A DNA stretch of 63,597 bases from Aeriscardovia sp. (GTDB taxonomy: Bacteria > Actinomycetota > Actinomycetes > Actinomycetales > Bifidobacteriaceae): assembly GCA_017538895.1 (NCBI GenBank), contig JAFYHY010000013.1:1-63597 (forward strand), read 5' to 3'. The notes below the pieces were generated by a model. The model worked only from the letters and a program-made list of their open reading frames with translations. It made no database searches and was not told the origin of the DNA. Of the stretch, positions 40,880 to 50,242 are shown in pieces. Position 1 is the first letter of the stretch. Each line of letters opens with the position of its first letter. Made by a program: the position numbers and the translations under genes.

Positions 40880-41761
40880 ATGCAAAGATCTATTGCAGTT
40901 GTTCTCCATCACAAATTAAATGCCTCAAGCGCAATCGTACAAAAACTATGCCGCCGTCTTCAAGAACACGGAATTCGTATTACACTTATTGATAACCTTG
41001 ACCCATATCCTTTCGGAGTACCACGACAACTACTCCCACAAGACACAGAACTCGTCATGGTCCTTGGCGGTGATGGCGCCATCCTCGGCACAACAGAACT
41101 AGTCTACGGAACCAACATCCCTATCCTCGGCATCAATATGGGACACGTCGGATTCCTCGCAGAACTCGACCAATTCCAAACCGATGAAGCCATCGACAGC
41201 ATCATCCACCAAAACTATTCCATCGAAGAACGCAACATCGCCTCAGCGACCATCACCATCCCAGGACAACCACTACAACAAGATTGGGCATTAAACGAAA
41301 TCGTTATTGAAAAAACACACCGCGGAAAAATGATCGAACTAGCAGTCTCCGTCGATCACACAGAAGTCAGCTCATTCGGAGCTGACGGCATCGTTATTGC
41401 CACCCCAACAGGATCAACTGCCTACGGATTCTCCGCAGGAGGACCAATCCTCTGGCCAACACTACCAGCATTAGAAATCGTACCAATCGCAGCCTATTCA
41501 CTCTTCGCACGACCAATGATTATCGGACCACACTCCGAATTAGACATCCAAATTCTCAACCATTTTGACAATACGGGTTATATTGTATGTGATGGACGTC
41601 GCGAAATGACACTACCAGAACAAACAAAAATACACATCGCGCTCGCTGAGACTACAGTAAAACTTGTGCGGTTAAATAAAGAATCCTTTACTGAACGGTT
41701 AATTACCAAGTTCCAGATTCCTGTGAATGGATGGAAAACGCAGACATCACACGATTCATGA
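40880..41761 (+). CDS. nadK: NAD kinase
   Basis: Phosphorylates NAD+ to NADP+. The 293-residue protein carries the GGDGAILG motif (near 62) with the catalytic Asp, NEIVIEK near 140, and the glycine-rich PTGSTAYGFSAGGP segment (near 176). A longer frame begins at a GTG at 40850 within tlyA; the ATG at 40880 fits the family better, although the nearest ribosome-like site (AAAAGGA) is about 14 bases away. Codons are strongly C-ending from about 40900 to 41565 and then switch. recN follows after 14 bases. Confidence 0.94.
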   Translation: MQRSIAVVLHHKLNASSAIVQKLCRRLQEHGIRITLIDNLDPYPFGVPRQLLPQDTELVMVLGGDGAILGTTELVYGTNIPILGINMGHVGFLAELDQFQTDEAIDSIIHQNYSIEERNIASATITIPGQPLQQDWALNEIVIEKTHRGKMIELAVSVDHTEVSSFGADGIVIATPTGSTAYGFSAGGPILWPTLPALEIVPIAAYSLFARPMIIGPHSELDIQILNHFDNTGYIVCDGRREMTLPEQTKIHIALAETTVKLVRLNKESFTERLITKFQIPVNGWKTQTSHDS

Positions 41762-41775
41762 GGAGAAGATGAGAG

Positions 41776-43533
41776 ATGCTTGATGAAATAGAAATTCGTC
41801 ATCTTGGACCAATCTATCATGCTCACGTTAGTTTTTCACCCTTCATGACAGCAATCACTGGTGAAACTGGTGCAGGAAAGTCTATGCTTCTCAGCGCTCT
41901 CAAATTAATTCAAGGGGACGCAGCTAGTACCGCACGTATTACTACTGGTAGTACCGAGACATGGGTACAAGCAATCTTTGATGTTACTGATTATACGACG
42001 GTATCAGCAATATTGGATGATGCTGGACTGATATCAGATGATCAGCCAGATCAACTGTTCATTACGCGACATGTTCCAACACGTGGTCGTGCTAAAGCAG
42101 TTGTGAATGGGTATACAGTCCCGAATACGGTTTTAAAACGTCTTACAGAACCTCTCATTGTTATCCATGGTCAAGCCGATCAAATACGCTTAGTCTCCAG
42201 TGCTCGGCAGCGCGCTTTCCTGGATCGTTATGCAGACACCCGTGATCTTGCACATCAGTATGCAGACTTGTGGAATGAATATCAGGAGAAAAAAGCGCGT
42301 GTTGATGCCTTACAAAATCAGCAGGCAGAAGCCCGTCAACGTGCTGACTATTTACGAGATTCACTCCATACAATAAACTCAGCGAACCCGCAACCTCATG
42401 AAGAAGATACTCTGCAGGATCAACGAGAAAAAGCGGAACATTCCGCACTTGTCGTTCAAGCGTTACATCATGCACTCCAATTATTGGACGCCTCTGACTA
42501 TGAGTCTGAAGCCACTTATGATACGCCGAATATGACAACCTCATTAGTTGACTGTTTGCATGATATTGATACAGCCTTACGGCCAATTAGCTCTTTCTCA
42601 GAGATCAGTTCCTGCTTGAACCAATTATCTGATATTTCCACCATGGTCGCCACCATTAGCAACATGTTAACCAGTCAGCTACAAGCATATGATGATATTA
42701 GCAACATTGATATTGACACGATTAATGAACGCATCCATGAGTTACATGAATTAACACGACGGTGGGGACCATCACTGGATGATGTGCTTGCCTGGAAGCA
42801 GGATGCTGAAAAAGAACTCGACAGTCTAGATACCTCACCAGAAAAGATACACAAGCTGACAGAAGAAGCAAATAACGCGTATCAAAACGCGTATCAGGTT
42901 GCTCAACAACTCCATCAACAACGCTTACAAGCGTCACAGCATCTTGCTGACGAAGTGAATCAAGAATTATGTGCCTTAGCGTTTAAAGACGCCACATTTT
43001 CTATCCATTTCGATACACTGAAAGAGTTAAGCGCAACTGGTCTAGACACCATAACTTTCCTGTTTTCTGCATTCCATGGAGCACCTGCTCAAACCTTTTC
43101 AAAAGCAGCATCTGGGGGAGAGCTCAGTCGACTCATGCTCGCCCTAGAACTGTGTGTTGCACGACAGACTCAAACAACGCATTCATCCGACAATATGCAA
43201 CGTCGTACATTCATCTTCGATGAAGTAGACTCCGGCGTTGGTGGACAAACTGCGGTTGAACTCGGAAAACGTTTAGCCCAATTAGCGCAACATGAACAAG
43301 TCATCGTCGTTACACACCTTCCACAAGTAGCCTCATGGGCACAACAACAATGCGTAGTAGAAAAAACTAATAGTGATCATGACACTGTAGAAACAACCGT
43401 GCGAACAGTTCACGGTACTGACCGTGAAACAGAAATAGCACGTATGCTGTCAGGAACCAGCGACACTCTCGCACAACAACATGCACACCAACTCCTCGCT
43501 AACAGTGTTCTTTCACACAAGGAAGAGAAATAA
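41776..43533 (+). CDS. recN: DNA repair protein RecN
   Basis: A 585-residue SMC-like ATPase that acts early in double-strand break repair. Walker A is GETGAGKSM (near 30), followed by two long coiled-coil arms (about 160-260 and 300-400), the ABC signature SGGELSRLML (near 448), Walker B FIFDEVDSGVGG (near 477), and a late VVTHLPQVASWA segment (near 512). The length and order are those of RecN. GAGGAG lies upstream of the ATG. The unknown gene at 43536 begins 2 bases after its stop. Confidence 0.95.
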   Translation: MLDEIEIRHLGPIYHAHVSFSPFMTAITGETGAGKSMLLSALKLIQGDAASTARITTGSTETWVQAIFDVTDYTTVSAILDDAGLISDDQPDQLFITRHVPTRGRAKAVVNGYTVPNTVLKRLTEPLIVIHGQADQIRLVSSARQRAFLDRYADTRDLAHQYADLWNEYQEKKARVDALQNQQAEARQRADYLRDSLHTINSANPQPHEEDTLQDQREKAEHSALVVQALHHALQLLDASDYESEATYDTPNMTTSLVDCLHDIDTALRPISSFSEISSCLNQLSDISTMVATISNMLTSQLQAYDDISNIDIDTINERIHELHELTRRWGPSLDDVLAWKQDAEKELDSLDTSPEKIHKLTEEANNAYQNAYQVAQQLHQQRLQASQHLADEVNQELCALAFKDATFSIHFDTLKELSATGLDTITFLFSAFHGAPAQTFSKAASGGELSRLMLALELCVARQTQTTHSSDNMQRRTFIFDEVDSGVGGQTAVELGKRLAQLAQHEQVIVVTHLPQVASWAQQQCVVEKTNSDHDTVETTVRTVHGTDRETEIARMLSGTSDTLAQQHAHQLLANSVLSHKEEK

Positions 43534-43535
43534 CC

Positions 43536-44069
43536 ATGGAATATCAAAGTCAAGCAATCGACCCACCACCAGAAAAAATAGAACGACGCCATGAGACCCT
43601 CAGCATCAGCGCTGAACGATTAAGCCAAGTTCGCTACGCCTTCATTGTTCAAACAGAAGACGGAATACCTTCGGCCTACCAACAAGCAGCATTAGAATAC
43701 GCTGACGCCGTACTCTTCGGATGGCCAGATAATGATGATGACCTACAAGAACCCACCGAATACGATACAAAACTTATCCAGCAATGCATCCAATCCACCG
43801 AACTTCACCTCACCACTTTTTGTGCTGCAGAAAAAAACAATAAAACCAATATCATGGCAGACAACCTCATCCAAATAGCAGACAACATTGCTCAAATACG
43901 AAAAATCTACCAACCTGATTTCCTTGTTCCAACCTTCGCAGAAATCAAACGTGTCGTTACTGAAGAATGGAACCAAAACATGATCCTCATCGGATCAGAT
44001 ATCGATGAAAAAGACCTACACAGTGGATTCCAATCAGAAATTAACCCACTCGGAACACAAGATGAATAA
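43536..44069 (+). CDS. Unknown protein in the recN-nadD operon
   Basis: A 177-residue acidic soluble protein with no membrane span or signal peptide. I do not recognise its family. A Pro-rich start (IDPPPEK) precedes predicted helices, with an aromatic-acidic patch near 70 (FGWPDNDDD). It starts 2 bases after recN (AAGGAAG lies within the recN end) and its stop overlaps the nadD start by 8 bases, so it is translated as part of this operon. That tight coupling is the only clue to its job. Confidence 0.75.
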   Translation: MEYQSQAIDPPPEKIERRHETLSISAERLSQVRYAFIVQTEDGIPSAYQQAALEYADAVLFGWPDNDDDLQEPTEYDTKLIQQCIQSTELHLTTFCAAEKNNKTNIMADNLIQIADNIAQIRKIYQPDFLVPTFAEIKRVVTEEWNQNMILIGSDIDEKDLHSGFQSEINPLGTQDE

Positions 44070-44667
44070 CCCAACACCACAACGTATCGGCCTACTCGGA
44101 GGCACCTTCGACCCCATTCATAACGGGCATCTTCTCGTCGCAGCCACCGTTGCACAAGAATGCCAGCTCGATGAAATCTGCTTCATCCCAACACAACACA
44201 CAACTACAAAACAAGAACAACACGGCGCCAACTCAGAAGACCGATACGCCATGACCCTCTTAGCAACCATCAACAACCCACACTTTACCGTGTCACGCGT
44301 CGACATCGAACGACACACAACCACCTACACAATCGACACCCTACACGACATCAAAAAACAGCATCCCACAGACCACCTCTTTTTCATCATCGGAGCAGAC
44401 AATTTCAATACATTCTATGAATGGAAAAACTATCAAACAATCCCACTCCTCACACACCTCATCGTCGTTACCCGACCAGGATATGCCCTCCGACCATGCG
44501 AAGAAATTGGCCTCGCCAGAGAAAACATCACCTTCCTTACCATCCCAGCACTCGATATTTCCTCCACAATGATTCGTGAACGGCTCCATCATCATCAAAC
44601 AATTCACTATCTCGTACCAGATCCAGTGAATGCTTATATTCAGAAAAAAGGTTTGTATGTATCCTAA
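44062..44667 (+). CDS. nadD: Nicotinate-nucleotide adenylyltransferase
   Basis: Transfers AMP from ATP to nicotinate mononucleotide in NAD+ synthesis. The 201-residue protein has GGTFDPIHNGH (near 13-23, with the two nucleotidyltransferase His), FIIGADN near 110 and ISSTMIRERL near 172. The frame is open to 44005 but the ATG at 44062 begins the family domain and overlaps the upstream stop. The window thus has nadD and nadK within 3.5 kb, both acting on the NAD(P) pool. Codons are almost uniformly C- or A-ending up to about 44560. Confidence 0.94.
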   Translation: MNNPTPQRIGLLGGTFDPIHNGHLLVAATVAQECQLDEICFIPTQHTTTKQEQHGANSEDRYAMTLLATINNPHFTVSRVDIERHTTTYTIDTLHDIKKQHPTDHLFFIIGADNFNTFYEWKNYQTIPLLTHLIVVTRPGYALRPCEEIGLARENITFLTIPALDISSTMIRERLHHHQTIHYLVPDPVNAYIQKKGLYVS

Positions 44668-44736
44668 TAAGTGTCTTATCGCCTTTGTAGAGTGAAAAAG
44701 TAACCTAAGACCAATTTATGTTGGGAGAGAACCAGG

Positions 44737-45747
44737 GTGAGTTCGTTACTCAAAGGCGCACCAAAGAAGAATCTTGTTCTTGTTACTGGTCGTGCTTATC
44801 CAAAGCTTGCTGATGACGTTGCACAACAGCTTGGTATTAATGTGTTAAAAACAACCGCATATGACTTTGCTGATGGAGAGATTTACTGCCGTTATACAGA
44901 ATCTGTCCGTGGTGCTGATGCCTTCGTATTGCAGTCACACACACAACCAATTAATAAATGGATTATTGAACAATTAATCATGATTGACGCAATGAAGCGT
45001 GCTTCTGCGCGTTCAGTAACCGCAGTTGTTCCATTTCTTGGATATTCTCGTCAAGATAAAAAGCATCTTGGTCGTGAACCAATTTCTTGCCGCTTAATTT
45101 TTGATCTTTTCGCTTCAGCTGGTGCTGACCGCATCATGTCAGTTGACCTTCATGCTGCACAATCTCAAGGATTCTTCAACGGTCCAGTTGACCACTTACA
45201 GGCAATGCCTCTTCTCGTCAGCTATGTTCGTGACACCATGAACACCGATAATATCGCTGTTGTTTCCCCTGATGCAGGCCGTATCCGCGTCGCAGAACAA
45301 TGGGCAGCCCAACTGAACGGATGTCCATTAGCCTACATTCATAAAACACGTGATGTCACCCGCGCAAATCATGCGGTCTCTAAACGCGTTATTGGTGATG
45401 TCGCTGGCCGTGATTGCGTCATTACCGACGATATGATCGATACCGGTGGAACCATTGTTGGTGCTTGCGCTTGCCTCAAAGAAGCAGGAGCTAAATCCGT
45501 CACCATCGTTGCTACCCACGCACTCTTTAACGGTGACGCCGTTAAGAACCTCAAGGAATGCGGCGCTCGCGAGGTTATTGTAACTGATACGGTTCCAGTT
45601 CCTGAAGAAAAACGTTTTGATAACCTTACTGTTCTGTCAATTGCCCCATTACTTGCAGATGCAATGAAGGCAATCTTCAGTGATGGATCTGTTGCTGGAT
45701 TATTCCAGAATTATGATCATAGCGGCCAGAAGTATCTGAAGGCTTAA
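44737..45747 (+). CDS. prs: Ribose-phosphate pyrophosphokinase
   Basis: Makes PRPP from ribose-5-phosphate and ATP for nucleotide, His, Trp and NAD synthesis. The 336-residue protein shows the conserved Arg-Gln-Asp-Lys loop YSRQDKKH (near 105), the VSPDAGR segment (near 172), the catalytic-Lys loop region near 198, and the PRPP-binding loop DDMIDTGGTI (near 230). The start is a GTG after a GGGAGAG site. It is placed as in bifidobacteria, upstream of glmU and rsfS, although here tRNA-Gln and an APC permease lie between. Confidence 0.95.
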   Translation: MSSLLKGAPKKNLVLVTGRAYPKLADDVAQQLGINVLKTTAYDFADGEIYCRYTESVRGADAFVLQSHTQPINKWIIEQLIMIDAMKRASARSVTAVVPFLGYSRQDKKHLGREPISCRLIFDLFASAGADRIMSVDLHAAQSQGFFNGPVDHLQAMPLLVSYVRDTMNTDNIAVVSPDAGRIRVAEQWAAQLNGCPLAYIHKTRDVTRANHAVSKRVIGDVAGRDCVITDDMIDTGGTIVGACACLKEAGAKSVTIVATHALFNGDAVKNLKECGAREVIVTDTVPVPEEKRFDNLTVLSIAPLLADAMKAIFSDGSVAGLFQNYDHSGQKYLKA

Positions 45748-45760
45748 AAATTTTTTAAGA

Positions 45761-45823
45761 GAAAATAGCAAGTCAAAAACTTTTTTTAAAAAATAGAGTT
45801 TTTGACTTGCTATTTTCTTTTTT
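45761..45823 (+). terminator. Terminator after prs
   Basis: Perfect 20-bp arms (45761-45780 and 45798-45817) with an A/T-rich 17-base loop, then a TTTTTT tail. The right arm also contains the probable -35 box of the tRNA-Gln promoter. Confidence 0.92.
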
Positions 45824-45835
45824 CTTTGGCATAAT
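45807..45835 (+). promoter_or_regulatory. Probable tRNA-Gln promoter
   Basis: TTGCTA at 45807-45812 and CATAAT at 45830-45835 with a 17-base spacer; the mature tRNA starts 24 bases after the -10 box. The same -35 hexamer occurs before tRNA-Ala at 51303. The -35 lies inside the stem of the prs terminator. Confidence 0.55.
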
Positions 45836-45858
45836 AATTGAAGTCAAGTTATTGACAT

Positions 45859-45929
45859 TCCCCCATGGTGTAATGGCAGCACACGGGTCTTTGGAACCCT
45901 TAGTTTTGGTTCGAATCCAGATGGGGGAA
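45859..45929 (+). tRNA. tRNA-Gln (anticodon UUG)
   Basis: Acceptor arms TCCCCCA (45859-45865) and TGGGGGA (45922-45928) pair fully, with discriminator A at 45929. The D arm has GGTGTAATGGCAGC, the anticodon loop is CTTTGGA giving TTG, and the T arm has the TTCGAAT loop. CCA is not encoded. A T6 run directly follows the gene. The 147 bases up to the next gene are T-rich, with a short ACTATC/GATAGT inverted repeat just before the permease ribosome site. Confidence 0.95.
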
Positions 45930-46076
45930 CTTTTTTATCTACTGTTCTTTGTGTTTTTCCTCTTTTTGTAACGTTTTCTTTGGTTTTATGTGTTTCCTCC
46001 CCAGATGTGTTAAGTTTTAAACGGCAATAAAAGTTAACTATCTTTTGTATAGCGATAGTCGGAGAGGGAGGTTGGC

Positions 46077-47414
46077 ATGTCTTCTTCGAATAATCAAGCG
46101 AGCAAAAAGTTAGGTTTTGGATCCGTTTATCTTTTAGGTGTCAACAGTGTAATCGGATCTGGGGCTTTCTTACTTGTTCAAACAATTTACGGATACATGG
46201 ATTTATCATCCGTATTTGTCATTATTGCTGCAGCCGTTTGTGTTACGATGGTTGCCCTTTGCTTTGCTGATTTGGCAGGACGATTTACAGGCCCTGATGC
46301 GGCATGGATTCATACAGCGAAAGCGTACGGTAAATTCACTGGATATGAAGTTGGTATCTTCATTTGGTTCCTTGGTGTCTGCACCATTGCAGCTGAAACT
46401 GTCGCTTTCTTCATTACCCTTAAATCATTCTTCCCGATCTTTAACAACGCAAAGATTTGTTTCTGGTCAGAGGTCGCTATGGTCGTCCTCTTCGGAATTA
46501 TTAATCTTTTTGGACAATCATTAGTCAAATGGGTTAATAACATTTCTTCTGGTGCAAAGATGAGCATTATCATTCTGTTCATTGTTATTGCTGCATTCTA
46601 TTTGCACTCTCAAGATTTCCACCCATTGATTACAGCTGCTGCGACAGCCAGTGCTGGCGGATTCTTCCATCAATTTGGAATGGCCTTCAGTGATGTGTTC
46701 TACATGTTCACTGGATTTAACTTCATTCCAATTCTGGCATCACAAATGGATCACCCTGAAAAGAACGTTCCTCGTGTCTTGATCGTCGTTATGGTCTCAT
46801 GCACAGTTTTGTATGTTTTGATGGCTCTCTTCGCTATTGGTATTCTTGGCCCATCAATTGTTCACTATAGCCTTCCAGTCGCAGTTGCTTTACGCGCAGC
46901 TGTAGGAACATGGGGATATGTAGTTATTATCATCGGTATGCTGATTTCCATCTTTGGTGTTGCCTTTGCTATTAGCTTTAGTGCACCATTGCAGTTAGCT
47001 TCTTTGGCTGACCCAACCCATGGATTCCTGCCAGCAGGTTTGACTCGTAAGAATCGTTTTGGTTCTCCATGGGCTTCTGTCGTGGTAACTACTGTTATCG
47101 CTGCAGTGCTCGTTTCACAGTCCTACTTAGCTCTTGTCAACATGCTCGTGTTTGCTTCCTTCGTTCAATACGTTCCAAGTATTTTGTCTGTCATTCACTT
47201 CAAACGTACAAACGAGTATCCAAGCACCGGTTTCCAATTAAAGGGTGGTTATATCATCCCGATCTTGGCATTGATTGTTTCTGCATACATGATGTTCCAA
47301 TTCGATTTGGAAACATTTGCTATTGGCATTTGCGTCGCTATTGTTGCTGGTCTGGTGTTCTTCATCAATAAACCTATTGAAAAGCATCATCAAAAGAAAC
47401 TAGCAGCAAAATAA
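46077..47414 (+). CDS. APC-superfamily amino acid permease
   Basis: A 445-residue membrane transporter with about 12 spans. The unwound span-1 motif NSVIGSGAF (near 23) is the APC-fold substrate-binding glycine stretch, and span 6 (near 210-225, DVFYMFTGFN) contains the aromatic gate. The layout resembles the amino acid/polyamine antiporter branch, but the substrate is not determinable. If the arginine pathway is lost, as the neighbourhood of 36180 suggests, amino acid import would matter, but there is no direct link. GGAGAGGGAGG precedes the ATG. It has its own terminator at 47433 and is probably monocistronic. Confidence 0.88.
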   Translation: MSSSNNQASKKLGFGSVYLLGVNSVIGSGAFLLVQTIYGYMDLSSVFVIIAAAVCVTMVALCFADLAGRFTGPDAAWIHTAKAYGKFTGYEVGIFIWFLGVCTIAAETVAFFITLKSFFPIFNNAKICFWSEVAMVVLFGIINLFGQSLVKWVNNISSGAKMSIIILFIVIAAFYLHSQDFHPLITAAATASAGGFFHQFGMAFSDVFYMFTGFNFIPILASQMDHPEKNVPRVLIVVMVSCTVLYVLMALFAIGILGPSIVHYSLPVAVALRAAVGTWGYVVIIIGMLISIFGVAFAISFSAPLQLASLADPTHGFLPAGLTRKNRFGSPWASVVVTTVIAAVLVSQSYLALVNMLVFASFVQYVPSILSVIHFKRTNEYPSTGFQLKGGYIIPILALIVSAYMMFQFDLETFAIGICVAIVAGLVFFINKPIEKHHQKKLAAK

Positions 47415-47432
47415 AAGAAGTACTGACAGATT

Positions 47433-47467
47433 AAGGCTGAAGAATTGATATTTCTTCAGCCTTTTTT
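47433..47467 (+). terminator. Terminator after the APC permease
   Basis: Arms AAGGCTGAAGAA (47433-47444) and TTCTTCAGCCTT (47452-47463) with a 7-base loop and a T6 tail. Confidence 0.92.
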
Positions 47468-47615
47468 GTTCTTTATGCGGTGGTGATTTGTTTTTATTGC
47501 TGAGATTATTTTTCTTTAATGAAATCTTCATCTCTTTACAATATTGTGTGAAATAGTCGATATAAGAGGAACTTTTTCAAAACTGAAAAATTGTTATCTA
47601 GGAAAGTGGTGAAGT

Positions 47616-49010
47616 ATGGCTCTCGATGCAGCGATTCTTCTTGCAGCAGGCGGAGGGACACGAATGAAGACAAGGATCCCAAAGCCTCTTTTCACTCTTG
47701 CAGGGAAGCCGTTTATCATCCGTATTATGAGTGCTGTGGATCATCTTCATCCGCGTATTATGTCTGTTGTAACTCGTTATGGGAAAGAACAAGTAGAAGC
47801 AGTAGCTTTACGTGCGTTCCCTGATGCTGTTATGGTACATCAGGATGCTCATCCTGGAACTGGTCGAGCTGTCCAGTGTGCTCTTGCTAGCTTAGAAGAA
47901 CGTATTAATCAGCTTGATCCAGAACAAAATGGTTCTATTTTGATCGCCGCAACTGATATGCCGTTATTAAATACAGCAACCTTAATGACCTTATTAGAAG
48001 CGCATGATCATTCAGATGATGTTGCCACTGTCTTAACCACGCATTTAGACAACCCGTATGGGTATGGTCGTATTGTTCGTGCTGCTGACCAGTCCGTTGC
48101 CTGCATCGTTGAAGAAAAAGATGCTACTGATGCGCAACGTCAAATTACAGAAGTGAATACATCGGTATATGTTTTTAAGACTTCAGTTTTGAAAGCAGCG
48201 ATTCGTAATTTGAATTCTCATAATGCGCAAAACGAATTCTATTTAACTGATGCCATGGAATTTGCTCGACAGTATGGTCATGTTGGTGCCTGTGCAGCTC
48301 CTGATTCACTTGCTGTTGAAGGCGTTAACGATCGTATTCAGTTAATGAACTTAGCAAAAGCGTATAACCGTCGTATTTGTGAATATTGGATGCGTGAAGG
48401 CGTGACGATTTGGGATCCAGAAAGCACTTGGATTGATGATGAAGTGCGCTTAGGGCATGATGTTGAGCTGCTTCCAAATACTTTCTTACGTGGTCGTACA
48501 GTTATTGGGGAAGGTTCTTTGATCGGCCCGGATGTGGAACTCGATACCATGATTGTTGGGCAGAATGCGCATATTCATCGTGCTTTAATGCAGCAGAGTA
48601 CTGTTGGTGCTTGTGCTGAAGTTGGTCCGTTCTCTTATATGCGTCCAGGATGCGACTTAGGTGCGTGGGCAAAACAAGGTACCTATGTTGAGATGAAGAA
48701 ATCAACGATTGGTGATAATACAAAAGTTCCTCATCTTAGTTATATTGGAGATTGCACTATTGGCGATCATTCCAATATCGGTGGTGGAACAATCACTGCT
48801 AACTATGATGGAGTTCATAAGAATAAAACAATTATCGGTTCTAATGTTCATGTTGGCGTCGATAATATGTTCGTTGCACCAGTTGAAATTGCAGATGGAG
48901 TAACAACAGGAGCTGGTGCTGTTATACGACATTATGTTCATCGTGGATCATTAGCTTATTCTGAAAACACGCAACATGAAGTTCACAATTGGCATCCAAA
49001 AGCACAATGA
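47616..49010 (+). CDS. glmU: Bifunctional UDP-GlcNAc pyrophosphorylase/GlcN-1-P acetyltransferase
   Basis: Makes UDP-GlcNAc from glucosamine-1-phosphate in two steps. The N-terminal pyrophosphorylase domain has LLAAGGGTRMKTRIPKPL (near 8, nucleotide-binding signature). The C-terminal left-handed beta-helix (about 265-455) carries hexapeptide repeats, with the acetyltransferase His and Asn in HLSYIGD (near 370) and GGTITANYDG (near 390). The 464-residue length is typical. The start has GGTGAAG upstream. It completes the pathway begun by GlmM at 1703. rsfS follows. Confidence 0.96.
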   Translation: MALDAAILLAAGGGTRMKTRIPKPLFTLAGKPFIIRIMSAVDHLHPRIMSVVTRYGKEQVEAVALRAFPDAVMVHQDAHPGTGRAVQCALASLEERINQLDPEQNGSILIAATDMPLLNTATLMTLLEAHDHSDDVATVLTTHLDNPYGYGRIVRAADQSVACIVEEKDATDAQRQITEVNTSVYVFKTSVLKAAIRNLNSHNAQNEFYLTDAMEFARQYGHVGACAAPDSLAVEGVNDRIQLMNLAKAYNRRICEYWMREGVTIWDPESTWIDDEVRLGHDVELLPNTFLRGRTVIGEGSLIGPDVELDTMIVGQNAHIHRALMQQSTVGACAEVGPFSYMRPGCDLGAWAKQGTYVEMKKSTIGDNTKVPHLSYIGDCTIGDHSNIGGGTITANYDGVHKNKTIIGSNVHVGVDNMFVAPVEIADGVTTGAGAVIRHYVHRGSLAYSENTQHEVHNWHPKAQ

Positions 49011-49053
49011 TGCATGCCAGTTTTGATGAAAGAAATTAAAGGAGCATATCTTT

Positions 49054-49434
49054 ATGAGCATGAATGAAGATTCCATGCAATGCATTACCGTTGCTGCTAA
49101 TGCAGCAAACGATATGAAAGCAACCAATATTGTTGCTATCGATGTTTCGGACTCTCTCGCTTTAACTGAAGCTTTCCTCATCGCAAGCGGATCAAATCCA
49201 CGTCAAATTATTGCTATTTCTGAGGAAATCGAAAAGCGAATTTTCCTTCAATTCCATCGTAAGCCATTCTCACGTGAAGGTATTAGTGAAGCACAGTGGA
49301 TCCTTCTTGATTTCGGTGATTTTGTTATCCATGTCATGGATACCGAAGCTCGTGATTTCTATGGTTTAGAAAAACTGTGGGAAGACTGTCCACGCTTAGA
49401 GATTAAACTCGAGAATCCTGAGGAGACTGAATGA
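49054..49434 (+). CDS. rsfS: Ribosomal silencing factor
   Basis: A 126-residue RsfS/Iojap protein that binds ribosomal protein uL14 on the 50S subunit and blocks subunit joining in starvation. Family features are IVAIDVSDSLALTEAFLIASGSN (about 25-47), the EGISEAQWILLDFGDFVIHV region (about 72-92) and the EARDFYGLEKLWEDC end (about 98-113). The ATG is preceded by AAGGAG; two codons later is a second ATG. The stop overlaps the next start by 4 bases (ATGA). Confidence 0.95.
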   Translation: MSMNEDSMQCITVAANAANDMKATNIVAIDVSDSLALTEAFLIASGSNPRQIIAISEEIEKRIFLQFHRKPFSREGISEAQWILLDFGDFVIHVMDTEARDFYGLEKLWEDCPRLEIKLENPEETE

Positions 49435-50240
49435 ATCAACTATCTGAGACAGCCTCTCAATCAGCAATGAAACAATCCATTAAAGTTTCATTACAATCAT
49501 CCGCTGACAGAGCAGCTCATTTACCAAGTCGTGTGGTTTTTATTCGCCACGGTCAAACGAATGGTAACTCTCAAGGAATGATTCAAGGTTCAACAGATAT
49601 TCCTTTGAACCAGCATGGTCGCTGGCAAATTCAACAGACAGCGACTGCATTACGTCATCTTTTTATTGATCATGAATCAGACATGTTAGGAACGATTAGC
49701 AAACCTGTTTCTAAACATATTGTGATCGCTTCTGATCTTTCCCGTGCTGATGAGACTGCACATGCTTTTGCTGATCCATTGAACCTGACTGTTCATGATG
49801 ATGAACGTTTACGTGAACGTTATTTTGGGGAGTGGGAAGGTCAATCAGTTCAAAAGCTTTACCAGCAAATGCCAGAAGATATTATTGGCTGGCTTGATGG
49901 TGATGGATCAGAATTAAAGCATCATGCTGAATCGAAGCTACATACTGGTGAACGTGGTGCTCAAGCGGTTTTAGAGTGGATGCAATCCTGTGATCGTGAT
50001 ACAGATCTTTATGTGTTCGCACATGGGTCAAGCATTGCTCAAACAATTACGTACCTTCTTGGAGGACGTAGTCAACACACAGAAATTATGTATGAGAATT
50101 TGATCCCAATGAATAATGCGTTTTGGGCTGTGATGGTTCCACAAATGCATCGAGATGGTCATATTTCATGGACACTTGTTTCTTATAATGAAGGTCCGGA
50201 AATTGCGCATCATCTTGATTGGGACAGAGACGAGCAATAA
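49431..50240 (+). CDS. Histidine phosphatase family protein
   Basis: A 269-residue phosphoglycerate-mutase-like phosphatase. RHGQTNGN (about 38-45) carries the phospho-accepting His and catalytic Arg, SDLSRADETA (near 105) has the second Arg, and FAHGSSI (near 192) has the second His. It is translationally coupled to rsfS. Equivalent genes after rsfS in bifidobacteria are often labelled phosphoglycerate mutase, but the sequence does not allow that function to be separated from a general phosphatase. A 35-residue N-terminal extension before the core looks disordered. Confidence 0.9.
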   Translation: MNQLSETASQSAMKQSIKVSLQSSADRAAHLPSRVVFIRHGQTNGNSQGMIQGSTDIPLNQHGRWQIQQTATALRHLFIDHESDMLGTISKPVSKHIVIASDLSRADETAHAFADPLNLTVHDDERLRERYFGEWEGQSVQKLYQQMPEDIIGWLDGDGSELKHHAESKLHTGERGAQAVLEWMQSCDRDTDLYVFAHGSSIAQTITYLLGGRSQHTEIMYENLIPMNNAFWAVMVPQMHRDGHISWTLVSYNEGPEIAHHLDWDRDEQ

Positions 50241-50242
50241 TT

